The notes under the pieces: model-generated
The model's input: only the letters and a program-made list of their open reading frames with translations
Told to the model about the DNA's origin: nothing
The model's database searches: none
From: Streptomyces bottropensis ATCC 25435
GTDB lineage: Bacteria > Actinomycetota > Actinomycetes > Streptomycetales > Streptomycetaceae
Assembly: GCF_000383595.1 (NCBI RefSeq)
Contig: NZ_KB911581.1
Location: 4,992,496-5,056,495 of the forward strand
DNA length: 64,000 nt
Direction of reading: 5' to 3'
Program-made: the position numbers and the translations under genes
In this document: piece after piece, positions 10,001-19,532 of the stretch
How the letters are laid out: every line of letters starts with the position of its first letter
Numbering within the stretch: the stretch's first letter is position 1

Positions 10001-13000
10001 GCAGGCGCTCCTGGCCACGTACGGACAGGACCGCGAGCAGCCCCTGTGGCTCGGCTCGCTCAAGTCCAACCTCGGGCACACCCAGGCGGCGGCCGGAGTC
10101 GCCGGCGTCATCAAGATGGTGCAGGCCATGCGCCGCGGGGAACTGCCGAGAACCCTGCACGCCGACTCGCCCACTCCGCACGTCGACTGGTCCTCGGGCC
10201 GAGTGCAACTGCTGACCGCCGCCCGGCCCTGGCCGGCCTCGGACCGTCCGAGGCGTGCGGGGGTTTCGGCCTTCGGGATCGGCGGGACCAACGCGCACGT
10301 GATCCTGGAGGAGGCGCCGGAGAGCGGTGACACGGCGACGCACCGGGAGGCGGCTGTGGCCCCGCCGGTTCCGTGGCTGCTCTCCGCCGCCGACGACACC
10401 GCCCTGCGCGCCCAGGCACGACGGCTCGCGGCCGACGTGGCGGACCGGCGGAGCCTGTCGCACGGCGACGTCGGTTACTCGCTGGCGGTCGGGCGGGGAG
10501 CCCTCGCGCACCGGGCGGTCGTGCCGACCGGTGACCCGGCCCGGATCGCGGACGCGCTGCACGCCCTCGCGGAGGGCCGGGACACACCGGGGGTCGTGCG
10601 AGGGGTGGCGGACTCGCAGACGCGTACGGCCTTCCTGTTCACCGGACAGGGCGCCCAGCGCCCGGGCATGGGCAGGGAACTGCGAGCCGCCTTCCCCGTC
10701 TTCGCCGAGGTTTTCGACGAGGTCTGCCGGCATCTGGACGACCGTCTCCCGCAGCCGCTCAGCACGGTGCTGTCCGCCGAGCCCGGCTCGGCGTCGGCGG
10801 CTCTGATGGACCGCACGGACTTCGCACAAGCCGGACTGTTCGCCTTCGAGGTGGCGCTGTTCCGGCTGCTGGAGTCGTGGGGCGTCGGAGCCGATCGTCT
10901 CGTCGGCCACTCCGTCGGCGAGCTGGCGGCCGCGCACGTCGCCGGTGTCCTCGATCTGGCCGATTCGGCGACCCTCGTCGCCGCTCGCGGCCGGCTGATG
11001 CAGGCGTTGCCCGAAGGCGGCGCGATGGTGGCTCTGGACGCGACCGAGGAGGAGGCGCTCGCGGCGCTGTCCACGTCCGGGCCACGCGCGGCGATCGCCT
11101 CCGCCCATGAGCCGCCCCCGGCAGCGATCGCAGCCGTCAACGGGCCCCGCTCGGTGGTGATCTCGGGCGCGGAGGATGCCGTACTCGCCGTCGCGGCCGA
11201 CTTCGAGGCGCGTGGACGCAGAGCCGTACGGCTACGAGTGAGCCACGCCTTCCACTCACCCCTGGTGGAACCCATGCTCGACGAATTCCTCCACGTCGCA
11301 CGGCAGTTGACTTTCCACCAGCCGCGCATTCCGATCGTCTCCACGGTGACGGGACGGCTCGCCGAGGGCGCTGACCTCTGCTCGCCCGAGTACTGGGCGC
11401 GGCACGTCCGGCAGCCCGTGCGCTTCGCCGACGCGGTGCGCCACCTCGCGGACGACGGTGTCTCCGCCTACCTGGAACTCGGTCCGGGGCCGATTCTCAC
11501 CGCGGCGACAGCCGATGCTCTGGCCGACACGTTCGCCACCGCCACCGACACAGCTGACCCCACCCCCACCCCCACCTCCGGCACCGTCCTTGCCGTGGCG
11601 ACCCGTGGTGGCGAACACGAACCGGAGACCCTCCTCTCCGCCGTTGCCCGACTGCATGTCGCCGGCGCCCCGGTCGACTGGGCGGCGGTGTACGCGGGCT
11701 CCGGAGCACGACGCGTCGACCTGCCGACGTACGCCTTCCAACGGCAGCGGTACTGGCTGGACGCGCCGCACCCGACGGCGGCCGACCCCCAGACGCTCCT
11801 GGGGCCGGCCTTCCCCGTACCGGACACCGAACGGACCGTGCTGAGCGGGCTGTTGTCCCTCGCCATCCACCCGTGGCTCGCGGACCATGTGATCGCCGGC
11901 AGGGTGCTCGTGCCGGCGACGGTCTTCGTGGAGATGGCCGTACGGGCGGGTGACGAGACGGGCTGCGGCGCGGTCGAGGACCTCGTGATGCTGTCACCGC
12001 TCACCCTGCCCGAATCGGCGGGGGCGCTCGTCCAGGTCGTGGTCGGTGCGCCGGACGACGCGGGCCGACGGCCGGTCGACATCTACTCCCGACCGGAGCG
12101 GTCCGCCGAGGACGCCCCCTGGGTGAGGCACGTCTCCGGGCGGCTGGGCCGGGTCGGGGTCGTGCCGGACGAGCTCACCCGATGGCCGCCGAAAGATGCC
12201 GAGGCACTCGATCTCACCGGAGCGTATGCCGCCCTCGCCGACGCCGGGCTCGCCTACGGGCCCGCCTTCCAGGGGGTCGCTGCCCTCTGGCGGCGCGACG
12301 GCGACGTCTTCGCGGAGGTCCGGCTGCCGGTGTCGCATGCCTCGGAAGCGGGCCTTTTCGGGCTCCACCCGGCACTGCTCGACGCGGCGTCGCACGCGCC
12401 GCTGCTCGCCGAGCCCACCGGCCCGAGCACGGTCCGGGTGCCGTTCGCCTGGAGCGGAGTGAGCCTCCACGCCACCGGGGCGACGGACGTGCGGGTCCGG
12501 GTGCGGAAGACAGGAACCCACACGGTCTCGCTCACCCTCGCCGACCCGGCTGGCCGACTCGTGGCGCACGTGGACTCCCTGGCCACCAGGGAACTCCCGG
12601 TCCATCAGGCGGACATGGCGGACGACCTCGCCCGAAGGGCTCTGCTGCGCCCGGACTGGATCGCTCTCGAACGCCCCGGCGACACGGGCACGGACACAGA
12701 CGCCGACACCGATGAGCACATGTGGAGGGTGATCGGCCCGGACCCGCTGAACCTCACCGCATTCCTGCCGGCCGCCCCGAGCCGGGAGCCCGCCGCCCCG
12801 CAGAGCAGAGCGCGTACACCTGCCACAGCCTCTACGCCGATCACGCCGATCACGGCCATCACGGCGATCACAGCGCTCGACCGTACGGCCGACCCCGATC
12901 CGTCGGCCGCCGTGCGCGAGCTGACCAGCAGGGTGCTCCACACGCTTCAGTCCTGGCAGGACGATCCGCACTCGGCGGGCTCACGTCTGGTCGTGGTGAC

Positions 13001-15416
13001 CAGGGATGCCACCGCGCCGACGCCGGACCTGGCGGGCGCGGCGGTCTGGGGACTGGTGCGTGCGGCCCAGTCGGAGGTGCCCGGCCGTGTGGTCGTGGTG
13101 GATGTCGACGAACGGCCCGAGTCGCTGCGGGTCCTGGCCGCGGCGGTCGCGAGCGGCGAGCCGCAACTGCGTGTGCGGGACGGCCGGGTGACGGTTCCGC
13201 GACTGGTTCCGGCCCATGATGTCGCGGCCGCGCCGAAGGCCGAGGCACCGGACTTCGGTGCCGACGGCACGGTGCTGATCACCGGCGGCACCGGTGCGCT
13301 GGGTGCGGAACTCGCCCGTCATCTGCTCACCGAACACGGCGTACGGCACCTCCTGTTGACCGGTCGCCGAGGGCCCCGGGCGCCGGGAGCCGATGAACTG
13401 CGACGCGAACTGGGGGAGCTGGGGGCACGCGTGACCGTGGTCGCCTGCGACGCGGCCGACCGGGACGCGCTGGCCGAGGTGATCAAGCACTGCGATCCGC
13501 CGCTGACCGCTGTCGTGCACGCCGCCGGGGTCCTCGACGACGGTGTGCTGGACTCGCTGACCCCCGAGCGGATGGCGACCGTGCTGCGGCCGAAGGCCGA
13601 CGCGGCCTGGAATCTGCACGAACTGACCCGTGACATGCCCCTCTCGGCGTTCGTCCTGTTCTCCTCCGTCTCCGGCCTGCTGGGCCGGGCGGGCCAGGGC
13701 AACTACGCGGCCGCGAACGCGTTCCTCGACGCCCTCGCCCGCCGTCGCACGGCCGACGGCCTGCCGGCGCTCTCGCTGGGGTGGGGCCCGTGGGAGCACG
13801 CCGACGGCATGGCGGCGGGCGGGCCCCCACGGGGCGCACGCCCCGCGATGCCGGGCGACGTGTTCGTGCCGCTGACCACACAGCAGGGCCTGGCCCTGTT
13901 CGACGCCGCGCTGCGCTCGACGGAGCCGGTGCTGGCGCCGATGCTGCTCGACCGGGACGCGCTCCGTTCCGGCGCGCGACACCTGCCTCCGCCGCTCAGC
14001 GGACTCGTGCGCCACGGTCGGCCGGCCGCCGCCGCGACGCCGTCCGGCTCGCCTCCCGGCTCGGAGGAGACGCCGGAACCGGGGGCCTGGAGGAAGCCGC
14101 TGGATCGACTGCCGACGGGGGCGCGCGAGGCGGCGCTCGTACGACTGCTGCGCGCCGCCGTGGCCGCCGTACTCGGATACCCCCACGCCGGCGCGCTCCC
14201 GGCCGGCCGGACTCTCGCAGAGCTGGGTTTCGACTCCCTCACCGCCGTACAGATCCGCAACCGGCTGAGCCTGGCACTCGAACTCCAGCTGTCGGCGGCC
14301 GTGGTCTTCGAGTACCGCACGACCGAGGACCTGGCACGCCATCTCCTCGGTCTGCTGTACAGCGGATCCGCCACCCCGGGCACGAGCGCCGACGGCACGA
14401 GCACCGGAGCGGCCACCCCGGGCGCGAGCGCCGAACCGGCCGCCCTGGGTCCGACCGGCCAACCGGCAGCCCTTGAGACACCTGCCACACCGGGGACGGA
14501 CCCCGAGCGGGCCGCCCCCGGGCGCGCAGGGAGCGAACGGCCCGCGTACACCCTCTCCTCACTGTTCCGGACGGTCAGCGCCTCGGGACAACCGGTGGCG
14601 GCGATGCACCTGCTCGTCACCGCGTCCTGGGCCCTGCCCACCTTCACGGCCGCCCGAGGCAGTGAGCACGCCCTGCCGCCGATCCGCCGTTCCCACGGCC
14701 GCCCGGACCCCGGTAGGCCGACCCTCGTCTACATCCCGGCCTACCACCCCTCGGTGGCGTCGGACGGCGGAGAGTTCCCTCGCTTCCACCGAGCCTTCCG
14801 GGAAGGGCCGGATGCCCTGGACGTCCTGGAGTTCCCGCACCCCGGAATCGGCGCCGGTGCCGCCGTACCGGAGGACCGCGCCGCGCTGGCCCGCACGCAG
14901 GCTGAGAACGTACTACGGCACGTCGGGGACGGTCCCTTCGTGATCGTGGGGCGCTCGGCGGGCGGCAACGCGGCACACCTGATCGCCCACCGGCTGGAGG
15001 GCATGGGCCGGGCGGCGGCCGGTCTGGTGCTGCTGGACACCTACCACATCACGCCGGACAACAGCGGCAAGGAGTGGCTGCTGTCGCTGGCCGCCCCGCC
15101 TCCGCAGGCCATCGGACGGCCCGCCGTCCCCGGCGACGACGACACCGCCCTGGCCGCCGTGGGCGCCTACAACCGGATCTTCCTCGGCTGGGACCCCGAG
15201 CCGCTGACCACCCCCACGCTCCTCGTCCGCGCGCTGCGGCCCACCCCCGCGATGGCGGCCGCGCACCAGGACGAATGGCGGACGTCGTGGCCGCCGGCCC
15301 ACGACGTCGTGGACGTCCCCGGCGACCACCTGACGATGATGCGCGAGGACGCGGAGACGACCACGTCGGCGATCCGGACATGGATCGACGCGCGAACGAG
15401 GCAGCAGGAGGAGTGA
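7017..15416 (+). CDS. single-gene modular type I polyketide synthase (AMP ligase-ACP-KS-AT-DH-KR-ACP-TE)
   Basis: 2799 residues. Domains in order: acyl-AMP ligase (about 1-530; YTSGTTHRPKG, YRTGDL, PRTASGKI); ACP1 with Ser615 in LGMTSAG; ketosynthase with Cys848 in TACSSS plus EAHGTGT and KSNLGH; acyltransferase with Ser1299 in GHSVG and HAFH at 1410-1413, the malonyl-CoA type; dehydratase with HVIAGRVLVP (His1624); ketoreductase with GGTGALG near 2090, LDD at 2173-2175 (B-type) and Tyr2230; ACP2 with Ser2407 in LGFDSL; thioesterase with Ser2647 in GRSAGG. The order predicts activation of a carboxylic acid, one malonate extension, reduction and dehydration to a 2-enoyl product, and release. 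The GTG at 7017 is preferred because GGAGG lies 6 nt upstream. No phosphopantetheinyl transferase, tailoring enzyme or regulator adjoins it. Confidence 0.93.
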   Translation: MGRDGLIRALPELLREHAESAGERVAYSDPSRSVSYAELERRTRSLAGHLTRTGLRAGDRVAICLGNRVETVESCLAVLRAGMVGVLLNPRSSDAELAHFLQDSGAAFVITDVAHLAQLTRLGPPYDRLGVLITESGPGPTPGGLPLFSNAAESGESGEDAEIDLLGLDDPAWMLYTSGTTHRPKGVLSTQRTALWSVAACYAPIFGLSPDDRLLWPLPLFHSFGHSLAILGVTAVGATARIAGELSAPGGLRQELLTAREELGGPITVLAGVPATYHRLVDSDGEAPHALRMCVVAGAPSGPVLRAAVEERLGAPLLDAYGSTETCGMIAVNRPEGPRVEGSCGPPVPGMDVRVVDPGSGADVSDGAEGEVWVRGPSLMAGYHGQPEATAAALRDGWYRTGDLGRRVEHGHLRLTGRVSELIIRGGENIHPTEIEQALLRCPGVSDAVAVGVPHEVLGEVPVAFVVPGPDGVDTRRVLAECRTLLADYKVPTSIREIPAVPRTASGKIARHQLHDLRELREPAATAPPSATPATSIADLPVEAEGGHAAHVAQTARAARRTRTALRERLRPLPREAQERALRAVVLTETAEICRHTPDDPSDADSPFADLGMTSAGAVELLDRLDTLTGLSLPTTLVFDRPTPTDVARYLRDALFGDEPGSHPLPDATQDRSSEDDPVVIVAMGCRYPGDVNSPDDLWDLVARGGDAISGFPADRGWDLDALYDPDPDRIGTTYTRHGGFLHHAAEFDAGLFGIAPREALAMDPQQRLLLETSWEVWERAGIAPASLRESETGVFVGVMHGDYAGRFTRHHELEAHLGLGSTGSVASGRISYTYGLRGPAITIDTACSSSLVALHWAARALRSGECSLALAGGVTVMSTPKPFLAFSRQRGLSPEGRCKSFAAQADGTAWGEGVGLVLLERLSDARRHGHPVLAVLRGSAVNSDGPSNGLTAPHGPAQRRLITRALTDAGLRAADVDAVEAHGTGTRLGDPIEAQALLATYGQDREQPLWLGSLKSNLGHTQAAAGVAGVIKMVQAMRRGELPRTLHADSPTPHVDWSSGRVQLLTAARPWPASDRPRRAGVSAFGIGGTNAHVILEEAPESGDTATHREAAVAPPVPWLLSAADDTALRAQARRLAADVADRRSLSHGDVGYSLAVGRGALAHRAVVPTGDPARIADALHALAEGRDTPGVVRGVADSQTRTAFLFTGQGAQRPGMGRELRAAFPVFAEVFDEVCRHLDDRLPQPLSTVLSAEPGSASAALMDRTDFAQAGLFAFEVALFRLLESWGVGADRLVGHSVGELAAAHVAGVLDLADSATLVAARGRLMQALPEGGAMVALDATEEEALAALSTSGPRAAIASAHEPPPAAIAAVNGPRSVVISGAEDAVLAVAADFEARGRRAVRLRVSHAFHSPLVEPMLDEFLHVARQLTFHQPRIPIVSTVTGRLAEGADLCSPEYWARHVRQPVRFADAVRHLADDGVSAYLELGPGPILTAATADALADTFATATDTADPTPTPTSGTVLAVATRGGEHEPETLLSAVARLHVAGAPVDWAAVYAGSGARRVDLPTYAFQRQRYWLDAPHPTAADPQTLLGPAFPVPDTERTVLSGLLSLAIHPWLADHVIAGRVLVPATVFVEMAVRAGDETGCGAVEDLVMLSPLTLPESAGALVQVVVGAPDDAGRRPVDIYSRPERSAEDAPWVRHVSGRLGRVGVVPDELTRWPPKDAEALDLTGAYAALADAGLAYGPAFQGVAALWRRDGDVFAEVRLPVSHASEAGLFGLHPALLDAASHAPLLAEPTGPSTVRVPFAWSGVSLHATGATDVRVRVRKTGTHTVSLTLADPAGRLVAHVDSLATRELPVHQADMADDLARRALLRPDWIALERPGDTGTDTDADTDEHMWRVIGPDPLNLTAFLPAAPSREPAAPQSRARTPATASTPITPITAITAITALDRTADPDPSAAVRELTSRVLHTLQSWQDDPHSAGSRLVVVTRDATAPTPDLAGAAVWGLVRAAQSEVPGRVVVVDVDERPESLRVLAAAVASGEPQLRVRDGRVTVPRLVPAHDVAAAPKAEAPDFGADGTVLITGGTGALGAELARHLLTEHGVRHLLLTGRRGPRAPGADELRRELGELGARVTVVACDAADRDALAEVIKHCDPPLTAVVHAAGVLDDGVLDSLTPERMATVLRPKADAAWNLHELTRDMPLSAFVLFSSVSGLLGRAGQGNYAAANAFLDALARRRTADGLPALSLGWGPWEHADGMAAGGPPRGARPAMPGDVFVPLTTQQGLALFDAALRSTEPVLAPMLLDRDALRSGARHLPPPLSGLVRHGRPAAAATPSGSPPGSEETPEPGAWRKPLDRLPTGAREAALVRLLRAAVAAVLGYPHAGALPAGRTLAELGFDSLTAVQIRNRLSLALELQLSAAVVFEYRTTEDLARHLLGLLYSGSATPGTSADGTSTGAATPGASAEPAALGPTGQPAALETPATPGTDPERAAPGRAGSERPAYTLSSLFRTVSASGQPVAAMHLLVTASWALPTFTAARGSEHALPPIRRSHGRPDPGRPTLVYIPAYHPSVASDGGEFPRFHRAFREGPDALDVLEFPHPGIGAGAAVPEDRAALARTQAENVLRHVGDGPFVIVGRSAGGNAAHLIAHRLEGMGRAAAGLVLLDTYHITPDNSGKEWLLSLAAPPPQAIGRPAVPGDDDTALAAVGAYNRIFLGWDPEPLTTPTLLVRALRPTPAMAAAHQDEWRTSWPPAHDVVDVPGDHLTMMREDAETTTSAIRTWIDARTRQQEE

Positions 15417-15610
15417 CGCGTCATGCCTCCCGCGCTCGGCAGGGCATCAGCGGGGAAGGCGGCTCCCGGCGGCCGCTCTACCCGCCTGGCGCCGCCCCCA
15501 CCGACCAGCCATGGCGTGCGGTGCGCCGCGGGCAGAGGTATGACTGACACGTGGCCCGGCGGAACAGGCCCAGGTCCTTTCCTGCGCTGCCGCCGGAAGG
15601 AGTGTCCGGT

Positions 15611-17686
15611 ATGCCTGAGCGAGAGAGCCGGGCCGGGAGCGGTCGGCAGGAGGACGGTGTCACCGCCGCGCCCGGCGGGCTGCTCGATCTGCTGAAGGTC
15701 GCCGCGATGGTCCTCGGCAGCGACGGGCGGATCGTGCTGTGGAGCCCGGAGGCCGAGTCACTGCTCGGCTACTCCGCGGCCGAGGCGCTGGGCCAGGACG
15801 CGGGCGCGCTGCTGGTGGCCCCGGAGAACCGGTCCCTTGCTCGCGAGCTGTTCCGGCGCGTCCGCACCGGGGCACGCTGGGCGGGAGTCTTCCCGATGCT
15901 GCACAAGCGGGGGACGACGCGCCGCGTGGAATTCCGCACCATGCAGCTGCGCGACGCAAGCGGCGACATCCACGCCCTGGGGCTCGGCATCGACGCGGAC
16001 ACCGTACGGAACGTGGAGCGGGATCTGGCCCTCTCCCACATTCTGATCAACCAGTCGCCGGTCGGCATCGCGGTCTTCGACCCCGACCTGCGATGGGTCC
16101 GGGTCAATCCGTCCCTGCAGCGCATCAACGGCGTTCCCGAGGAGGCCGTGCTGGGCCGCCGCGTCGCCGAGGTACTGCCGGCGCTCGACGTCCGGGCCAT
16201 CGAGGCGCGGATGCGGCGGGTCCTCGACACCGGTGAGCCGTTGCTGGACCAGCAGACGATCGGCCGGACCGCCGCCGACAGCCAGGACCACGCCTACTCG
16301 GAGTCCTACCACCGGCTGGAGGACCCCAGCGGACGCGTGCTGGGCCTGGCGATGGCGATCCTCGACATCTCCGAGCGACAGCGGGCGGCCGCCGAGGTCG
16401 TACAGGCGAGGGAACGCCTGGCGGTGATCGCCGACGCCGGTGTTCGCATCGGCACCACGCTGGACCTGCGTCAGACGGCACACGAACTCGCGGACGTGAC
16501 CGTTCCGCAGCTCGCCGACCTGGCGGCCGTCGACGTACTCGACTCGGTCGTCGGCCACGGCGGCACGGGCGCGGCACGGGCGGACGATCCGCCGGCCTTC
16601 CGGGCGCTGGCGCTCAAAGCAGGCCGCCCCACCACCGCCTTCGAGGCCGTGGACCCGGTCGGCGAGCCGGCGTCGTACACCTCGGCGCGGGTGATCGCCC
16701 AGTGCGTACGGGAGGGACGGCCCATCCTCCTGCGACACGTGAACGCCAAGACGCTGCGGCGGATCGCGCGGGACGCGTCCGCCGCCGACCGGCTGGGCCG
16801 GGCCGGCGTCCACTCCTACCTGGCCGCTCCTCTGGTGGCCAGGGGCGAGGTGTTGGGCACGCTCAGTCTGTACCGGACGGTCAACCACCGACCGTTCGAC
16901 GACCAGGACCTCACCCTCGCGACCGAACTGGCGGCACGCGCCGCCATCTGCATCGACAACGCCCGGTTGTACGGACGTGAGCGCGCCACCGCCCTCACCC
17001 TTCAGCGCAGCATCCTCCCCGAGGAACCCCCGCGCCTCGCCGGCATGGAGGTGGCCTCCCGCTACCTGCCCGCGGTGAGCGAGGTGGGCGGGGACTGGTT
17101 CGACGTGCTGCCGCTCAAGAACGGCAAGGTCGGCCTCGTCGTCGGCGACGTCATGGGCAAAGGCGTGCACGCCGCGGCGATCATGGGGCAGCTTCGCACC
17201 GCCACCCGCGCCCTCGCCCGGCTCGACCTGCCGCCGGCGGAGCTGCTGGCCCACCTCGACGACATCGCCGCCTCGCTCGGCGACACCGACACGCTGGCCA
17301 CCTGCCTCTACGTCGTCTGCGACCCCCGGAACGGCCGATGCGAGGTCGCCCGCGCCGGCCACCTCCCGCCCGTACTGGTGGACCCGGGCGGGAAGGCCGT
17401 ACTCCTCGACATCGCGGCCGGAGTACCCCTTGGGGTGGGAGGGGTGCCGTTCACCGCCGCTCAGCGGGAACTCCCGGAAGGGGCACTGCTCGCCCTGTTC
17501 ACCGACGGCCTCGTCGAACGCCGCACGGAACCCATCGACACCGGGCTGAACACCCTGCTCCGCCTGCTGGACGACACCCGTCTCCCTCTGGAAGAGACCT
17601 GCGACCTCCTGCTCGACACCCTGAACCGGCAACCGGACGACGACGTGGCCCTCCTCCTCGCCCGACGCGCCGGCCCGCCGAACTGA
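15611..17686 (+). CDS. PAS-PAS-GAF-PP2C (SpoIIE-type) serine phosphatase
   Basis: 691 residues, cytoplasmic. A PAS fold spans about 24-125, a second PAS about 140-265 (INQSPVGIAVFDPDLRW), a GAF domain about 270-455, and a PPM/SpoIIE phosphatase about 465-690 with metal-binding Asp in EVGGDWFDV, VGDVMGKG and LFTDGLVERR. Streptomyces has many such proteins, which dephosphorylate anti-anti-sigma factors in partner-switching cascades. Unlike many relatives it has no C-terminal HATPase (anti-sigma kinase) domain. The ATG at 15611 has AAGGAG 8 nt upstream. No anti-sigma or STAS gene is adjacent, so its partner is unknown. Confidence 0.88.
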   Translation: MPERESRAGSGRQEDGVTAAPGGLLDLLKVAAMVLGSDGRIVLWSPEAESLLGYSAAEALGQDAGALLVAPENRSLARELFRRVRTGARWAGVFPMLHKRGTTRRVEFRTMQLRDASGDIHALGLGIDADTVRNVERDLALSHILINQSPVGIAVFDPDLRWVRVNPSLQRINGVPEEAVLGRRVAEVLPALDVRAIEARMRRVLDTGEPLLDQQTIGRTAADSQDHAYSESYHRLEDPSGRVLGLAMAILDISERQRAAAEVVQARERLAVIADAGVRIGTTLDLRQTAHELADVTVPQLADLAAVDVLDSVVGHGGTGAARADDPPAFRALALKAGRPTTAFEAVDPVGEPASYTSARVIAQCVREGRPILLRHVNAKTLRRIARDASAADRLGRAGVHSYLAAPLVARGEVLGTLSLYRTVNHRPFDDQDLTLATELAARAAICIDNARLYGRERATALTLQRSILPEEPPRLAGMEVASRYLPAVSEVGGDWFDVLPLKNGKVGLVVGDVMGKGVHAAAIMGQLRTATRALARLDLPPAELLAHLDDIAASLGDTDTLATCLYVVCDPRNGRCEVARAGHLPPVLVDPGGKAVLLDIAAGVPLGVGGVPFTAAQRELPEGALLALFTDGLVERRTEPIDTGLNTLLRLLDDTRLPLEETCDLLLDTLNRQPDDDVALLLARRAGPPN

Positions 17687-17859
17687 ACGCCACATGCAGC
17701 AGCCAGTTCGTGTGCGGCCTCCCGGACTCAGCCGACGGGGTGGCTGACGGCCTTGAGGGAGGGGACGTACTGGTTGGTCGCCGGGTCGCTGTCCACGGTC
17801 ATGGTCACGAGGTGGGGGACCGGGCCGGCCAGGGGATCAAAGCGATGAGCATCCTCCAG

Positions 17860-18212
17860 CCCGGCTTGCCGGTGCCGTGCAACCGGCGGACGGGGACGCT
17901 GAGCATGGGCACCATGAACGGCGGGAGGAGGGCGCTCAGCAGCGGGGTCTCGGCGGCGAAGCCGATCCACCGCGCCGATGCCCAGCAGGGCTCCGACAGC
18001 GAGATGAGGACGGACTCCAGGTGGATCATCCGCTTGGTCTGCTCGGGCCGGCACCCCACCGCGCGCAGCATCCCGGTCTCACGGGTGCGCTCGAACACGG
18101 ACATCGCGAGGGTGTTGACGACTCCCAGGATCGCCGTCGCCGTCCTCGGTGTCACCGCGTCGGCGCGCGCCAGTTGTGCCCGCATGAGGCGGAGGGCTGC
18201 CCTCATGGACAT
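17860..18212 (-). pseudogene. remnant of FtsX-like ABC permease
   Basis: Minus-strand reading from MRAALRLMRAQLAR shows the conserved permease core ILGVVNTLAMSVFERTRE followed by LRAVGCRP, then a degraded last membrane segment and LSVPV. This matches the C-terminal portion of FtsX/MacB-type permeases, which normally exceed 400 residues. The N-terminal part, the ATPase partner and a clean C-terminus are missing. A further short minus-strand stretch ending in a stop at 17728 (TNQYVPSLKAVSHPVG) looks coding but is not identifiable. The stretch between the phosphatase and the gene at 18319 holds nothing else I can support. Confidence 0.6.
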
Positions 18213-18318
18213 GTACGGACGCCTCCCGTTGCGTCTACCGTCGAAGGCGACTGGCGGAACGGTTCGGGGCCGGGTGCTCTGCCCTGCTCCCGACCCCACT
18301 ACAGGGAGCGGCGGCGTC

Positions 18319-19116
18319 ATGGGTCTCGACCGGAAGAAAGAGAGTGGCGACCGGGAAGGGAAGCCTCTGCCCCGTCGGACCTCAGCGGTCCAGAGCGCCG
18401 ATGCGGCGCGCCTCTTGGGGGACCGTCAGGTCACGCCGTCGTCCGTCCGAGCCGTGCAGCGCATGGCCGGGAACGCAGCCGCCACGGCGTATGTGCAGAG
18501 GGTCTCCGACGCGGATCGTGAAAAGGCCAACGCTCGCCGGGAACGCTGGGCCGCGCGGGACACCGGACGTGGCGGTGCGCAGCAGGCGGAGAGCTTCACC
18601 AGCCACGAGACGGCGTTCGGGCCGTACAACGAGCGCCCCGGGCGCGGCGGGGCTCCGTACATCAGCTCCAACAAGAAGCAGTATCCGGGAACCCAGGGCG
18701 ACGACCGCTACGTCCGCGAGGAAGAGAACCAGTTCACCGGCCTGATCCCCACTCTCGACGCCGAGCAGTTCCTCCCCCTCGTCGAAGCGCTGAAGGGGCG
18801 GGAGTTGAGCGAGGAGGATATCGCCGGTCTGAGTGACGAACAGTGCCGGGCAGCGGCGATGCTCATGGGAATCGCCAACGCCGAGGCGGTTCGCGAGCCG
18901 GGAGCGATCAAGCACATCCGCAGTGCGCTCCGGCGGCAGGCCAACCCGTCGCACGAAGCCCCGGAGTTCCTCAACGACTATCCGCAGGGACGCATCGGCG
19001 GTGCCCAGCACGAGAGGCGCGTCCGGTCGGGCAGGGCAAGGCGGGCCACACCCGAGGTCGAAACCATTCTTGACGCATCGTCCTCGTCGGACGAGAGTGA
19101 ATCCCGGCGCCGTTAG
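18319..19116 (+). CDS. soluble protein with QR-x-AGNAA motif, possible injection-system cargo
   Basis: 265 residues, no signal peptide. The N-terminus is charged (MGLDRKKESGDREGK) and followed at about 45-60 by RAVQRMAGNAAATAYVQR. This Q-R-x-x-G-N-x-A-x element recurs in actinobacterial proteins tied to extracellular contractile injection systems and DUF4157-like cargo. The rest is polar and mostly helical, with a basic tail and a run of Ser near the end; I see no catalytic motif. The ATG follows GGGAG by about 10 nt. It stands alone between remnants. The cargo assignment is inference from the motif. Confidence 0.6.
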   Translation: MGLDRKKESGDREGKPLPRRTSAVQSADAARLLGDRQVTPSSVRAVQRMAGNAAATAYVQRVSDADREKANARRERWAARDTGRGGAQQAESFTSHETAFGPYNERPGRGGAPYISSNKKQYPGTQGDDRYVREEENQFTGLIPTLDAEQFLPLVEALKGRELSEEDIAGLSDEQCRAAAMLMGIANAEAVREPGAIKHIRSALRRQANPSHEAPEFLNDYPQGRIGGAQHERRVRSGRARRATPEVETILDASSSSDESESRRR

Positions 19117-19270
19117 TTCCTTGCCTCCGTCGTAATAGCGCCGTCGCCGACGTGCCCGGTAGTACGACGGCGAAAGGCATCCGGGACGCCGAACGCAATC
19201 CGACCCTGATCCGGTCGTTACGGGGCCGTGAGCTGCATCTTGACGGCTTGCACCATGCGCCCCGCAGCAC

Positions 19271-19530
19271 ATGGGGTGCCGCTGGGGGCCAAGGGGCTTG
19301 GCGTACATGCCGCACGCGGTCGTGGGCGATGGACTCAGCGCGTCCCGTACCGTCGTGATCGACCGGTACGCGATCGGGCTCGGCGGCTCCCCGCAGCACG
19401 AGGGAGATCGCGGCTTCTTCGGCTGGGACCTGCGCCTCGCCGACCTCGACACCGATGGCCGCGACGAGCCGCTCATCGCCACGTCCGGCTTCGACAATCC
19501 CCGCAACGTCCGGAGCGGGCGGCAAGGTCG
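19271..19530 (+). pseudogene. FG-GAP repeat protein fragment
   Basis: A plus-strand frame contains DLRLADLDTDGRDEPLIATS, a typical FG-GAP/VCBS blade with a calcium-binding DxDxDG-like loop, preceded by RGFFGW. Only about one blade remains; complete proteins have several blades and a signal peptide. There is no start with a ribosome site and the frame dissolves near 19530. The upstream 150 bp (19117-19270) shows no supported gene. Confidence 0.45.
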
Positions 19531-19532
19531 GG

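Noticed and set aside
12981..14462. Long antisense frames across the polyketide synthase
   Set aside because: High GC leaves antisense frames open; products show no domain and have Arg/Gly-rich shadow composition.
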